In this document: piece after piece, positions 53,485 through 63,205 of the stretch
Position numbering within the stretch: the stretch's first letter is position 1
How the letters are laid out: each line of letters begins with the position of its first letter
Source: JBEVJK01 sp963791325
GTDB taxonomy: Bacteria; Pseudomonadota; Alphaproteobacteria; Rhizobiales; Rhizobiaceae
Length of the DNA stretch: 64,000 bases
Assembly (NCBI GenBank): GCA_963791325.1
Contig: CAWBRU010000004.1
Location: 260,691-324,690, forward strand
Direction of reading: 5' to 3'
Notes under the pieces: generated by a model
The model's input: only the letters and a program-made list of their open reading frames with translations
What the model was told of the DNA's origin: nothing
Databases searched by the model: none
Position numbers and translations under genes: made by a program

Positions 53485-54311
53485 ATGGAAGTGCGGGCCG
53501 CTTTCTTGATCGGCTATGCCGCGCGACATCGGCCCGTCAACGTCCGGCAGCTCTACTATCAGGCCGAGACGCACGGCGTGCGGGCATTGGCAAGGACGAA
53601 AAGGACTACGAAAAGGTCCAGCAGCAGGTTTCAAAACTCCGCCGTGCCAGACGGTTACCCTATGAGCACATCGCCGATCTGACGCGCTGGATGCGCAGCC
53701 GCTATCATTCGACTCCATCGAGGACGCGCTTGAGGCGGCGGCCCAGCTTTATCGGCGCAAGGCTTTGGGCGACGATGCCGGTCCGGCTCGAAGTCTGGCT
53801 CGACAAGGATGCCCTGACCGGCGTGGTCTATCCCGAAACCGCCGAATATGACGTGCCGCTGATGAGCTATCGCGGATTTTCGTCGGAAACGTTCGCCTAT
53901 GAGGCGGTCCAGAATTATGCCGGTGACACACGGCCACTCGTCATCCTTCATCTAGGCGACTTCGATCGTGCCGGCGAGGATGCGCGAACAGATCTCGAAA
54001 GGAAACTCCGCGGATTCGCCTCGGAAGTCGATCTCGCGGTCAATTTCATCCATCTCGGCGTTACGCTGGAACAGATCTCATCGTGGCGTCTTCCGAAGCG
54101 TGCGCCGAAGCGAAGCACGCAAGCCGATCGACGCTGGCCCCATGATTTCGCTGTCGAACTGGATGCGATCCCGCCGGACGACCTGCGCAAGATCGTGCGC
54201 GCCGGGATCGAGCAGTTCCTGCCGCGCGAGCAGTTCGAATCACTCAAGGCCGCCGAGGAAAGTGACCGGGAATTCATTGCGCGCCTCGTCACCAGAGCGA
54301 TCCGGCAATGA
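53485..54311 (+). pseudogene. TOPRIM-domain phage protein, at least two frameshifts
   Basis: The first frame has MEVRAAFLIGYAARHRPVNV and RQLYYQAETHGV. Near 53590 the correct reading moves to another frame (KDEKDYEKVQQQVSKLRRAR, LPYEHIADLTRWMR), then to DSIEDALEAAAQLYRRKALG, and finally to the third part, VRLEVWLDKDALTGVVYPET, LVILHLGDFDRAGEDARTDL and VELDAIPPDDLRKIVRAGIE. The LGDFDRAG loop is the TOPRIM DxD in a topoisomerase VI A-like context, a family common next to phage primases. It overlaps the next gene by four bases. Confidence 0.6.
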
Positions 54312-55222
54312 GCGGTCCCGCGCCCTTCAGCTTCGGCGAGCTTCTCGATCTCCTGCGCGGTCGTCAGGTTGCCGACGCGCCATGCCCTCTGTGCAGCCCG
54401 CAGCGCAAGGCGATCAACCGCTGGAAGCCGGTGCTGCGTCTGTGGCAGGTCGATGAGCACCTGATTTCTTACCATTGCGTACACTGCGGGGCTTCCGGCT
54501 GTGCATGGCAGGATGGTGAGCCGCGCCAGATCGATCCCGGAAAGCTGGTCGAGGCAAAAGAGGAGCGTGAGGCGCTCCACGCCAATACGGTTGCCGTTCA
54601 GCGCAAGAAGGCGCGCTCCATCTACGCGCGCCGCCGGCACATTCAAGGCACACTTGGCGAGTGTTATTTCCGCGACTTTCGCAGGATCACCTGCAAATTG
54701 CCGGAAACAATAGGCTATCTGCCAGGCGACGGGCGCTACCCGCCCGCTATCGTCATGCCGTTCGGTCTAACTTCCGAGCCGAAGCCAGGTGTGCTGTCGA
54801 TCCAGCCCGAAGCCGTCGTGGCGGTCCACCTGACTAGGCTCGGCAGTGACGGCAACAAGCTTGGCGACCAGGCTAAAATCATGATCGGCACGGGCGCGCA
54901 AGGGTTTCCCATCGTCGTTGCGCCACCCAACGACCTGCTCGGCCTCGTCATCACGGAAGGCATCGAGGACGCGCTATCCGCTCGCCAGGCGACCGGATTA
55001 GGCGCCTGGGCAGCCGGTTCGAAGGACCGGCTGGTGGCGCTGGCCAGCGCCATCCCAGACTGGATCGACTGCGTCACGGTCCGCCCAGACGACGATGCTG
55101 ATGTCGGTGGACGCCGGCGCGCGGTGCAGCTGGTGCAGGCGATTTGTAGGCGGATGGTGCTGGGTCCACGAGGCAAGCTGCGGCCGATGTATGCCGAGTT
55201 GAATGAGGATGGCGGCATATGA
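54308..55222 (+). CDS. Phage primase-like protein, zinc finger plus TOPRIM
   Basis: The 304-residue protein has an N-terminal zinc ribbon with CPLC and CVHCG (residues 25-60), a DUF7146-like middle (TIGYLPGDGRYPPAIVMPFG) and a TOPRIM domain with LLGLVITEGIEDALSARQAT and VRPDDDADVGGRRRAVQLVQ, where Glu and the Asp triad bind metal. This layout is usual for primases of alphaproteobacterial prophages. ATGA overlaps on both sides show it lies in an operon with the preceding TOPRIM protein and the following helicase. Confidence 0.8.
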   Translation: MSGPAPFSFGELLDLLRGRQVADAPCPLCSPQRKAINRWKPVLRLWQVDEHLISYHCVHCGASGCAWQDGEPRQIDPGKLVEAKEEREALHANTVAVQRKKARSIYARRRHIQGTLGECYFRDFRRITCKLPETIGYLPGDGRYPPAIVMPFGLTSEPKPGVLSIQPEAVVAVHLTRLGSDGNKLGDQAKIMIGTGAQGFPIVVAPPNDLLGLVITEGIEDALSARQATGLGAWAAGSKDRLVALASAIPDWIDCVTVRPDDDADVGGRRRAVQLVQAICRRMVLGPRGKLRPMYAELNEDGGI

Positions 55223-56830
55223 CGAGCCGGCCGGACTTCAACGATATCCTGAGGGAACAAGGGGTCGAGGCAGTGCGCGCCTCGTTCGACCGGGGAGCGA
55301 GCAAGGGCAATGGTCCCGGCAACCAGGGGTCGGGCGCGGACACAGGGCGGAACCACAGCCGACACACCGATCATGGTGCCGACCAGCCGCCGCCTTGGCA
55401 GGAGGGCGATGGGGGACGAGGCGAGCAGCACACACGCACGACAAGGCCAGACAGCACGGTGATGAGCATCGACGAAAGGGCGGCGGCGATCGCCGTTTTG
55501 GCTATTCAACTCACTCAGGATGACGCGGCACGGCTTTTTGCCGTGCAGGTCGGCCGGCATCTCCTGTTCGACCACACCAAGGAAGAGTGGTTCGAATGGA
55601 CGGGGGTTTACTGGCGCGAGGACGACACGCGCCTGGCCTACGAAGCCATCCGACGGATGATGCGGTCCCTGACGGAGCCGCTCAACAGGCGCAAGGGGTT
55701 GCGGGCAACCAACTTCGCGTTCAGGTGTTGAGAAGTTCGCGCGCGGCGATCCCGCCCTCGCGACGACAGCGTTGAGTTGGAACCCCGATGAGATGCTACT
55801 GGGCACGCCGGGCGGTACAGTTGATCTCAGAACCGGCGAGTTGCGACCAGCCAGTGCCGAGGAGCGGATCACAAAGCAGACGTTGTGTGCGCCCGCTGAT
55901 GAAGCTGACTGCCCGCGTTGGATTGCGTTCCTGGAAGAGGCCACAGGTGGCGACAAGGAATTGATTCGCTTCTTGCAGCAATGGGCAGGCTACAGTCTGA
56001 CCGGCGAAGTCAAGGAACAGGCGCTGATTTTTATCTATGGGCCTGGGGGGAACGGCAAGTCGGTCTTCATTAACGTCCTGGTGAAACTGATGGGCACCTA
56101 CGCCGCGGCCGCCCCCATGGACACGTTTGTTGAAGCGAAGGGTGAGCGTCACCCTACGGAGCTGGCATTCCTGCATGGGCCCCGCCTTGTCGTCGCGTCT
56201 GAAACGCAGCGCGGGCGGTCGTGGAATGAAGCGAGGATCAAACAACTGACCGGCGGCGACGAGATCACAGCCCGCTTCATGAACAAAGACTTCTTCACCT
56301 TCTTACCAAGCTTCAAGCTGACCATCATCGGCAACCACCAACCAAAACTGCGTGTCGTGGACGACGCCATCAGGCGGCGTTTCAACATTGTACCGTTCAT
56401 CATCAAACCCAAGCGGGTCGACAGGGACCTTGAGGCGAAGCTCGTCATTTACGAAGGGCCGCAGATTTTACGCTGGATGATTGATGGCGCAGTGGACTGG
56501 CAGGCCAACGGGCTCGTGCGTCCGCAGCGAGTGATCGAAGCCACCCAACAGTATTTCGCCGGCCAGGACGAGATTGGCCGCTGGATCGACGAGCACTGCG
56601 TGGTGGATGCCGACGCCCTGACACGACTACAGACACTGCTCGATGCGTTCTGGCAGTTCCTCATCGAAGAGGATCTGGTTTCGGAAGGGGAGGTGAAGAT
56701 GCCCAAGAGGAAGTTCAAGGAGGAGCTGATCGACCGCGGCTTCCGTGAAGGTCGGACCGAGCGCATGCGGGGCATTGCGGGGCTGCGGCTGAGAACGCGC
56801 GAGGAAGCCATGGATGCAAATCTTGGATGA
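55219..56830 (+). pseudogene. D5-type (P4 alpha-like) phage helicase, one-base insertion
   Basis: The first frame (55219) ends with EEWFEWTGVYWREDDTRLAY, AIRRMMRSLTEPLNRRKGLR and a stop near 55731. Removing one T near 55722 gives TNFASGVEKFARGDPALATT and joins the second frame, which carries the helicase: LIFIYGPGGNGKSVFINVLV (Walker A), LVVASETQRGRSWNEARIKQ, FLPSFKLTIIGNHQPKLRVV and RRRFNIVPFIIKP (arginine finger). About 530 residues in total. The D5_N and superfamily 3 helicase parts are both present, so only this lesion separates it from a full gene. Confidence 0.75.
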
Positions 56831-57039
56831 CAAAATGACACTTTTGCCGCGATTTTCCGGCCGACACCTAATCGCGCGCCTGCGCGTATGTGCAGCGACC
56901 CTGAACGGGCGTCTTTGTTGTCATTTCGTCATCCGACAGGGTGCATGTCCCCCATGGCGAGCATAAGCAAGAGCGGATCGGCGCCAGTATCCGGAGATCA
57001 GTGGAAATATGCGATCGATAGAGGTATCGTGATACCGCT

Positions 57040-57483
57040 ATGACGATCAACACTAGACAGGAAGCCTTCGCGCAGAACCTCGTCGCAAAAGGCATGAATG
57101 CCACTGCCGCGTACAAGGCGGCGGGCTACGCGGCCAAACACGACAGCGCGATTCGGGCAGATGCATCCAGGCTGCTAACAAACGCTAACGTGAAGGCGCG
57201 GGTCGCCGAACTACAACGCGAGGCAGCGGAGAACGCCGTCGTGACGGCCGAATCCGTCGCTGCCGAGCTGGACATCGCGTTCCAGCTAGCGTTCGCCAAC
57301 AAGCAGGCCGCCGCATGCGTCGCGGCGGCCATGGGCAAGGCGAAGCTGTTCGGCCTCATCGTGGACCGCGCCGAGGTCGAACAGACGATCAAACGCAAGC
57401 CGGTTGTGGATCCTGACGCGCCAGGCGAGATGTTGCTCGCCGATTGGCAGAAGAAATACGCCGGCAGTCCGATTGGAAACTGA
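57040..57483 (+). CDS. Phage terminase small subunit
   Basis: Recognises phage DNA for packaging. The 147-residue protein begins MTINTRQEAFAQNLVAKGMN, followed by AAYKAAGYAAKHDSAIRADA, the helix-turn-helix of the Terminase_2 family, then ARVAELQREAAENAVVTAES. It is directly upstream of the large subunit. GGTATCGTGATACC (57023-57036) is a short dyad just before the ATG and could be an operator; no convincing ribosome site is seen. Confidence 0.8.
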   Translation: MTINTRQEAFAQNLVAKGMNATAAYKAAGYAAKHDSAIRADASRLLTNANVKARVAELQREAAENAVVTAESVAAELDIAFQLAFANKQAAACVAAAMGKAKLFGLIVDRAEVEQTIKRKPVVDPDAPGEMLLADWQKKYAGSPIGN

Positions 57484-57485
57484 CC

Positions 57486-58910
57486 ATGAACGCCAACGCA
57501 AGGGTGCAAATCGTCAAGCCACAGAGGGGTCCGCAGACGGCCTTCGTCGAGTGTACCAGCGTCGATGTTGTCTGCTACGGCGGTAGCCGGGGAGGGGGAA
57601 AGTCGTGGGCGATGGCCCTCGACTTCTTTCTGCACGCGGAGCGATACGGGCCTGATGCTCGCGGGTTGATGCTGCGCAAGACCCGCGAGGACCTCAAGGA
57701 TTTCATCGATCTCGCCACCCGCATGTTCGGCGACGCGGCCCGCTATTTGGAGAAGGGCAACACCTTCAAGTTCAGCAATGGCGCGAAGCTGGTCTGCGCC
57801 TATCTGGAAAACGAGAGCGATGCGGCCAATTTCCAGGGATGGAGCTTGACGCGCGTCTACTTCGACGAACTCACCCAATTGAACTCGCTTGATCCGATAA
57901 TGGCGTTGCTGGCGACGCTGCGGTCGCCGAAGGGCATCCACGGCCAGCTTAAGGTGAGCTGCAATCCGGGCGGCCCCTCACACCATGCAGTCAAGGAGAT
58001 GTTCGTCGACAATGGACCCTACAATGTTGTGATTGATCCAGAGACGGGACTGTCTCGTGTCTTCATTCCGGCCAAGGTCAGCGACAATCCGGCCTTGCTC
58101 GAAGCCGATCCCCGCTATGTCGACCGCCTGAAGAGTGTCGGCTCACCGGAGCGCGTGCGGGCCTGGCTCGATGGCGACTGGAGCGTGACCGAGGGCGCCT
58201 ACTTTTCAGAATTCTCTCCGGCCCGCCATGTCATCCCGCCATTCCCGATCCCAAGCGGCTGGATCAAGTTCCGGTCGATGGACTGGGGCTCCGCGAAGCC
58301 GTTTTGCGTCCATTGGTGGGCGGTCTGCCAGGAGGACACGCTGCACGACAGCCGCTTGATCCCCCGCGGGGCGCTGATCTGCTATCGCGAATGGTATGGC
58401 GCATCAAAGCCGAATGTCGGGCTCAAGCTGACGGCGGAAGAGGTCGCCAGAGGCATCGTCGAGCGGGAAACGATCGGAGGAAAGCGCGAGTACATCACCT
58501 ACGGCGTGCTCGATCCGGCTGCCTTCGCGGTGATCTCCGGTCCCTCGATCGGGGAGACCTTGCTCCGGCATGGCGCAGGGTTCAGGCGAGCAGACAACAC
58601 ACGCATCAGCCACGACAAGCGGATGGGTGGGTGGACCGAGCTCAGGGCGAGGCTGAAGGGCAACTCAGATGGCCCTCCGATGATCGTCTTCATGGACAAT
58701 TGCCGCGCCATCATCCGCACTCTCCCCATGTTGCAGCATGATGCGGCCAATCCAGAGGATGTCGACACCGACGGCGAGGATCACGCCGCAGACTCGACCA
58801 GATACGCGGCCATGAGCCGCCCGTTCTTTGCACGTCAGCCGGATGACGATAACAGCAAGAGCATTTGGCTCGTCGCCAACGCCTTTCGCCTCTACGAGTT
58901 GCACGACTAG
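57486..58910 (+). CDS. Phage terminase large subunit
   Basis: ATPase and nuclease that cuts and pumps phage DNA. The ATG at 57486 gives 474 residues. The ATPase has DVVCYGGSRGGGKSWAMALD (Walker A), LTRVYFDELTQLNSLDPIMA (Walker B) and KGIHGQLKVSCNPGG, with coupling motif. The nuclease has WIKFRSMDWGSAKPFCVHWW and ITYGVLDPAAFAVISGPSIG with acidic residues. It is intact. The expected next genes (portal, protease, capsid) are absent, and a serine recombinase on the other strand starts at the stop codon. Confidence 0.92.
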   Translation: MNANARVQIVKPQRGPQTAFVECTSVDVVCYGGSRGGGKSWAMALDFFLHAERYGPDARGLMLRKTREDLKDFIDLATRMFGDAARYLEKGNTFKFSNGAKLVCAYLENESDAANFQGWSLTRVYFDELTQLNSLDPIMALLATLRSPKGIHGQLKVSCNPGGPSHHAVKEMFVDNGPYNVVIDPETGLSRVFIPAKVSDNPALLEADPRYVDRLKSVGSPERVRAWLDGDWSVTEGAYFSEFSPARHVIPPFPIPSGWIKFRSMDWGSAKPFCVHWWAVCQEDTLHDSRLIPRGALICYREWYGASKPNVGLKLTAEEVARGIVERETIGGKREYITYGVLDPAAFAVISGPSIGETLLRHGAGFRRADNTRISHDKRMGGWTELRARLKGNSDGPPMIVFMDNCRAIIRTLPMLQHDAANPEDVDTDGEDHAADSTRYAAMSRPFFARQPDDDNSKSIWLVANAFRLYELHD

Positions 58911-59449
58911 TTCGAAAGCAGTCGGTATACGCTTGCACGTCCAATTCTCAGCTCCCTCGCAATTTGCGTCGCGCCCTTACCAGATGCGTGAAGGCTGCGA
59001 ACGCGAGCAACATCGATTGAAGCTTTCCGGCCCTGGTAGATGCCCTTCGCCTTTGCCTTGGCGATCCCCTCCATTTGCCGCTCGCGTCGCAAGTTCGTTT
59101 CGAACTCTGCGAACACCCCCAGCATATCCAGGAATGCCTTGCCAGCGGCAGAGCCCGTATCGATGGGCTGTTCGGTCGCCTTCAGGGCAACGCCCTTCGC
59201 TCGCAGCTGTGCGACGATTGCCTGTAGATCGCCAACGCTGCGCGCCAGCCGGTCGACGCGGGTCACCACCAGCTCGTCACCCTTGCGCAGAAATTCGAGC
59301 AGCGTCGCAAGTTCGGCCCGCTTGACCGTGCTTGCCCCGCTCTGCTTTTCGGCGCGGACGATCTCGCACCCGGCAGCTTTCAAGGCATCCAGTTGGATCG
59401 ACAGATCCTGATCGGTCGTGCTGACTCGCGCGTATCCATACCTTGCCAC
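58907..59449 (-). CDS. Serine recombinase (resolvase/invertase family)
   Basis: The 180-residue protein has the catalytic Ser in YGYARVSTTDQDLSIQLDAL (residue 10), Arg residues in VVTRVDRLARSVGDL and the E-helix FAEFETNLRRERQMEGIAKA. The C-terminal DNA-binding domain is KASIDVARVRSLHASGKGATQIARELRIGRA. Length and motifs are those of Tn3-type resolvases or DNA invertases. Its stop overlaps the terminase stop by four bases, on the opposite strand. No res or inversion site is evident nearby; it probably came with a separate transposon. Confidence 0.92.
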   Translation of the reverse strand: MARYGYARVSTTDQDLSIQLDALKAAGCEIVRAEKQSGASTVKRAELATLLEFLRKGDELVVTRVDRLARSVGDLQAIVAQLRAKGVALKATEQPIDTGSAAGKAFLDMLGVFAEFETNLRRERQMEGIAKAKAKGIYQGRKASIDVARVRSLHASGKGATQIARELRIGRASVYRLLSN

Positions 59450-59623
59450 ACTCCGCCCCGTCTCGTTTGAGTCTAGATCCTCAACGCCTACCGTCTCGCA
59501 GGACCAAGGTCAACTCAAATAAGACAAATCCGGCGTCTCAAGATGCTGTCTTGCATGGGTGTACCCTGATAGCACAAATGACGGACTCGGTCCCGTCGAG
59601 CGCGCCACGACTGCATAAGCCGG

Positions 59624-62571
59624 TCACGACCGCCGACGCGGGGAGCGGTGACGGAGTGTATTGCGGTTCTCGCGATTGGGCAGACCCTGCGCGCCCTTGC
59701 AGGCGGGGTAGTTCACGCAGCCGAGGAACTTGCCGTTTCGCCCCTGGCGTTCGACAAGCCATCCGCCGATGCACGCCGGGCAGGCCGGGAACGCGGCACC
59801 GCAGCTGCAAAGCAAGCGGGTTGGATCTGCCAAGCCCTTAACCGGCAAGCCGCTACCGCAGACGCTGCACGCTTTAAGTGTCTGGCCGCATAGATGTCGA
59901 TGCTCACACGCGAAATATGTACCGCCACTCTTCGATGTTTGTCCGAGCATGCGACCGCCGCACGCCTGACACCGCAGCTCGAGGATGCCGGGATCGCCTA
60001 TTTCGATGGCCTGGTAGTCAAGGCGTTCGACCAGCTCCCTCACGAAGGGTGAGGGCTTTTCCCTGTCAGCGAGAATGGTCACGGATTGTCGTGCGCGGGT
60101 CAGCGCCACGTAGAACAGGCGCCTCTCCTCCGCATGCTCGAAATTCTCGGGCTCCGGCAAGACGAGGTCAAGCAGGGGGTCATCGACAATCTCTGAGGGA
60201 AATCCCATCGTATCGCAAACAGCGCGCAGGATGATGACGTGATCCGCTTCAAGGCCCTTGGAGGCGTGCACCGTCATGAAGCGGATCGACAATTTCGGGA
60301 ACCGTTCCGTGAGCGTCTGCAGCGATTGAGGGCGGACGTGATGATATCGTCCCAGCAGAAGGACGCTTGCGCCGACAGCAGCGCCGGAAGAGAGGCGGTC
60401 CAGGGCCGCTCTCAGGGCATCGCCTTCCTGACGCCGCTTGTAATACCCCACCGTGATCGCCGCGGCCGCCGTTGCTGCAGCCGGCACGACGGTCTTTTTG
60501 ATTTGTGAAGGATTGCAGAGTACGAAGCGGCGGGCCGGGTGGGCAATCTTGTCCACGCTGCGGAAGGTGCGCCCCAAATCGACGGTGCTGTGCACCTTAT
60601 TGCTGGCAGCGAAGCGGCCGCCAAATTCTGCACCGAAGTTGCGCATCAAATGGATGTCCGCACCCGTGAAGCGATAGATGGACTGCCAGTCATCGCCGAC
60701 CGCGAACAGGCGGGCATCCTCATGCTGGGCCTTCAAGGCACGGAGCAGGCGGGCACGCCCCTCAGAGATGTCTTGGAACTCATCAACAAGGATATGTCGA
60801 TAGGGGCTTCGGTAGCGGCGGCTCTCAACATGGGCCGTGGCGCGGACGATCATGTCCTCGAAATCGATCATGTCGCCAGCCGCGCTTCATAGGCATCGAG
60901 TACAACGTCGAAAATCTTCAGGAATGAGCGGCTGCGCGTGACATCAGCTGACGAGGCGGCCCGCACCTCGCATCGGGCGATGGTTGCTCCCGCGCTCTTG
61001 AAGTGCCTTAAAAACGTTCCGAGCGTCTGCGTGAAGGGATCGACCTGTCCCATAGCCGCGAGGGTGCTGAATAGCTGATCGTCGGAGACGGGCCTGAGCG
61101 TGACGTGAGGAGAAAGCTTTTCTTTGAGACTGTCGAGCAGCGTGCCTTCGATCTTCTCGTAGCTGAACGTTTCGATGAGGGTCGTCCCGTTTGCCTCGTG
61201 CACTTCGCGCTTCCACTCCATGTCGGCAAGGTAGCGTTCGCAGTCGATATAGGGTGCGGTCGTCAGGCGGGTTGAGCCGTCGGATACGCGCGCTTTGCGG
61301 ACGCCGAAATGTTCGATGTAGATACCGCTTTCCGTTAACCGAAAATCAGGCCTGTAGGGGCCGCGCGCATCCGCCGGGAGCATGCAGTCATATAAAGGCT
61401 CGTACTCGTGCGCGATGCCATTTTGATAGAGCCAGTTGGCGATCTCCCATTCTTCGAAGCTTCTGACGAGGTCGCCATTCAGAGTTCGGAGCTCATGGTC
61501 TAGCCACTGGAAATAGCTGTCCTGCGTCTTGAAGTCCCATTCGCTCTTGTACGGCCAATAGAACTCCGAGAACCAATCCAGGAGCAGCTTGCCGAGCCCG
61601 CCTGTAGACGCGACTTCATTGAGCAGAATGTCACGCAGCAACGCTCGAAACTTCGCGTCATCGCTGGCATGATCGGCAAGCGCCGGACCTCGGCCTTCAA
61701 CCTCGCGAATGATCCTGTTGCCAAGCGCGTGAAAGGTCATGGCGTCGACCTCTACGCCAGCCCGCTCTTTGATGCGAGCCGCCATCTCGGAGGCCGCGTC
61801 TTTTCCAAAGGATAGAAGCAGGATGTCTTCTGGCTGGCGGATGCCACGCGCGATGAGGTAGGCGGCCTTGGCAACGATGACGCTGGTCTTGCCCGAGCCG
61901 GCCCCGGCTAGGATCAGCGTGGCGTCCTCGTCCGTCACCACGGCGAGGCGCTGCTCGGGCGTCAGCGGACTTCTTCTCGATCGTGTCGAAAAACTCCTTC
62001 ATGTCGGCGAGATCAGAGTCGATAAATCGCTGGATCGCTGCGTGGCGCGCCTCTTCAGGTGCCGCCTGGAAGGCCCGGACCGTTGCAATGAGCTTTTCCT
62101 GATCCACTGACAGAACGCCGGGAGGCATGGTTGCGGGCAAAGAGCCGATGATGGCTGTCGCGCGCGCGAGGAAAGGGGCGACAAGGCAGGCAGCAGGGTA
62201 GCGGCGCGGCCGAGCCAGGCGGCCTATGGCTTCGGACAATGCGTTCAGTTCGTCTTTCGCCGCCTCGAACTGGCTGAGGATGTGTGAGCGAAAGGCCACG
62301 TTCGCGGAGGATATAAAGCTGGTCGCATCATGTGTTGTCACGCCCGCGAGCCTGGCAACCCGGCCGTCTGAAAGGGGCACGGCTATCGTGGCGAAGCCCA
62401 GCGTTCTGGTGAGCTGGCCCGGACCCGCCCACGCGGAAAAAGGCGCCTGATGGTGGCCGCCAGAAAGTCAATCCCTGCTGCGGTTAGCTCCACAGCCCAT
62501 GACGCGTGGCCCAGTGAGCGAAGAAATGCTCCCTTCCATGCGCGTCTTTTAAGCCGCCTTGGCGATGTCAT
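59624..62571 (-). pseudogene. Helicase IV-like UvrD-family gene with topoisomerase zinc fingers, three frameshifts
   Basis: Five blocks on one strand in order. (1) From ATG 62571, MTSPRRLKRRAWKGAFLRSL to LAATIRRLF, lost in a T5 run near 62440. (2) TLGFATIAVPLSDGRVARLA to MKEFFDTIEK, lost near 61970. (3) SPLTPEQRLAVVTDEDATLI with LAGAGSGKTS (motif I) to DAYEARLAT, lost at 60868. (4) MIDFEDMIVRATAHVESRRY, DEFQD (motif II), FMTVHASKGLEADHVI and YVALTRARQSV. (5) C-terminal cysteine pairs, CQACGGRMLGQ, CSVCGSG and FLGCVNYPACKG, of the topoisomerase C4 zinc finger. The gene order of motifs matches HelD-type helicases of about 950 residues. Three single-base lesions make it non-functional as read. 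Confidence 0.75.
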
Positions 62572-63205
62572 CGTTTAGGCGTCTCCGCTGGCAATCAATG
62601 CATCCCATGCGCCACTTGTTGCGACGGACCATCTTTAGCTGATCTTCAGTGTGGCTGACCACGGGAACGCATCCGCCATGCTACCAGGCTGGAACTCGAT
62701 TGTGGCAGCAACCGGCTGCTCACGGTCGACCTTGAGCCGACGGGCAAAGAGGGTACCAAAGCGCGCCGGATAGGTTCCGTCTATTCCCGGTATTCGATCG
62801 GTCAGCTTGCTGACGGTGTTAGGCCCAAAGACCGACCTCGTCACGACGAATTTGGAAAGTTCTCCACCCCTTATGGCGGAGTGGAACGGTAGACTTCATG
62901 GCGCCCGAACATTCTTCAGGTTCATAAAGAGCCCGGTTTGTTTCTCGCGGCATCCAGCAGTTTTTCTTCGGCGTTCGCGAGCATGGTATGTTCGATCCCT
63001 TGCTGCGGCCTTCTGCTTTTTCGACAGTGCGCCTACGGCTCTCGGGGCAGGGGCCGCCAGAACGTCATTCAGCCAACGGCCCTCGGCAGGACTGCGCCAA
63101 ACAGCCCCCCATCTACGCCATAGTAGGCGGCTGGACCCACAGATCGCCGCCGCTTGAACAGCCTACTATGGAGCCTTGCAAAGGTTGCCCTGCCAGCCCA
63201 TTCCC
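62572..63205. other. Intergenic interval, probable right flank of element 2
   Basis: About 630 bases. One leftward open frame (62635-62844, ending TYPARFGTLFARRLKVDREQ and SWSATLKIS-like residues) and a short coding-looking piece near 62930-62990 (HTMLANAEEKLLDAARNKPG on the minus strand) may be gene remnants; neither matches a family I know. A perfect 11-bp inverted repeat at 63118-63171 is listed separately. No tRNA and no copy of the left border of element 2 was found. Confidence 0.4.
63118..63171. repeat. 11-bp inverted repeat CCATAGTAGGC with 32-base spacer
   Basis: CCATAGTAGGC at 63118-63128 and its exact complement GCCTACTATGG at 63161-63171. It sits 35-88 bases beyond the 3' end of the cyclase gene. 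It could be the terminator stem of that gene (a large loop and no T tract argue against) or the ends of a tiny inserted element. Confidence 0.5.

Larger units (their letters stand above)
50335..62571. mobile_element. Element 2: phage-derived integrated DNA, right border uncertain
   Basis: The left border is the cut in sctR at about 50335. The contents are a P4-type integrase, an AlpA-like protein, two TOPRIM proteins, a D5-type helicase, terminase subunits, a serine recombinase and a helicase IV-like gene. There are no portal, protease, capsid, tail or lysis genes. No second copy of the left border sequence was seen, so the right end is drawn at the start of the helicase gene; it could lie further right, up to the cyclase gene. 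Several genes are frameshifted. Confidence 0.7.

Noticed and set aside
57023..57036. Ribosome binding site or riboswitch before the small terminase gene
   Set aside because: The dyad GGTATCGTGATACC is only 6 bp per arm and no ribosome site is visible, so nothing stronger than a possible operator can be claimed.
58907..59449. Phase-variable DNA inversion system around the serine recombinase
   Set aside because: No pair of inverted repeats flanking a promoter or gene was found near it; the nearest dyads belong to other features.
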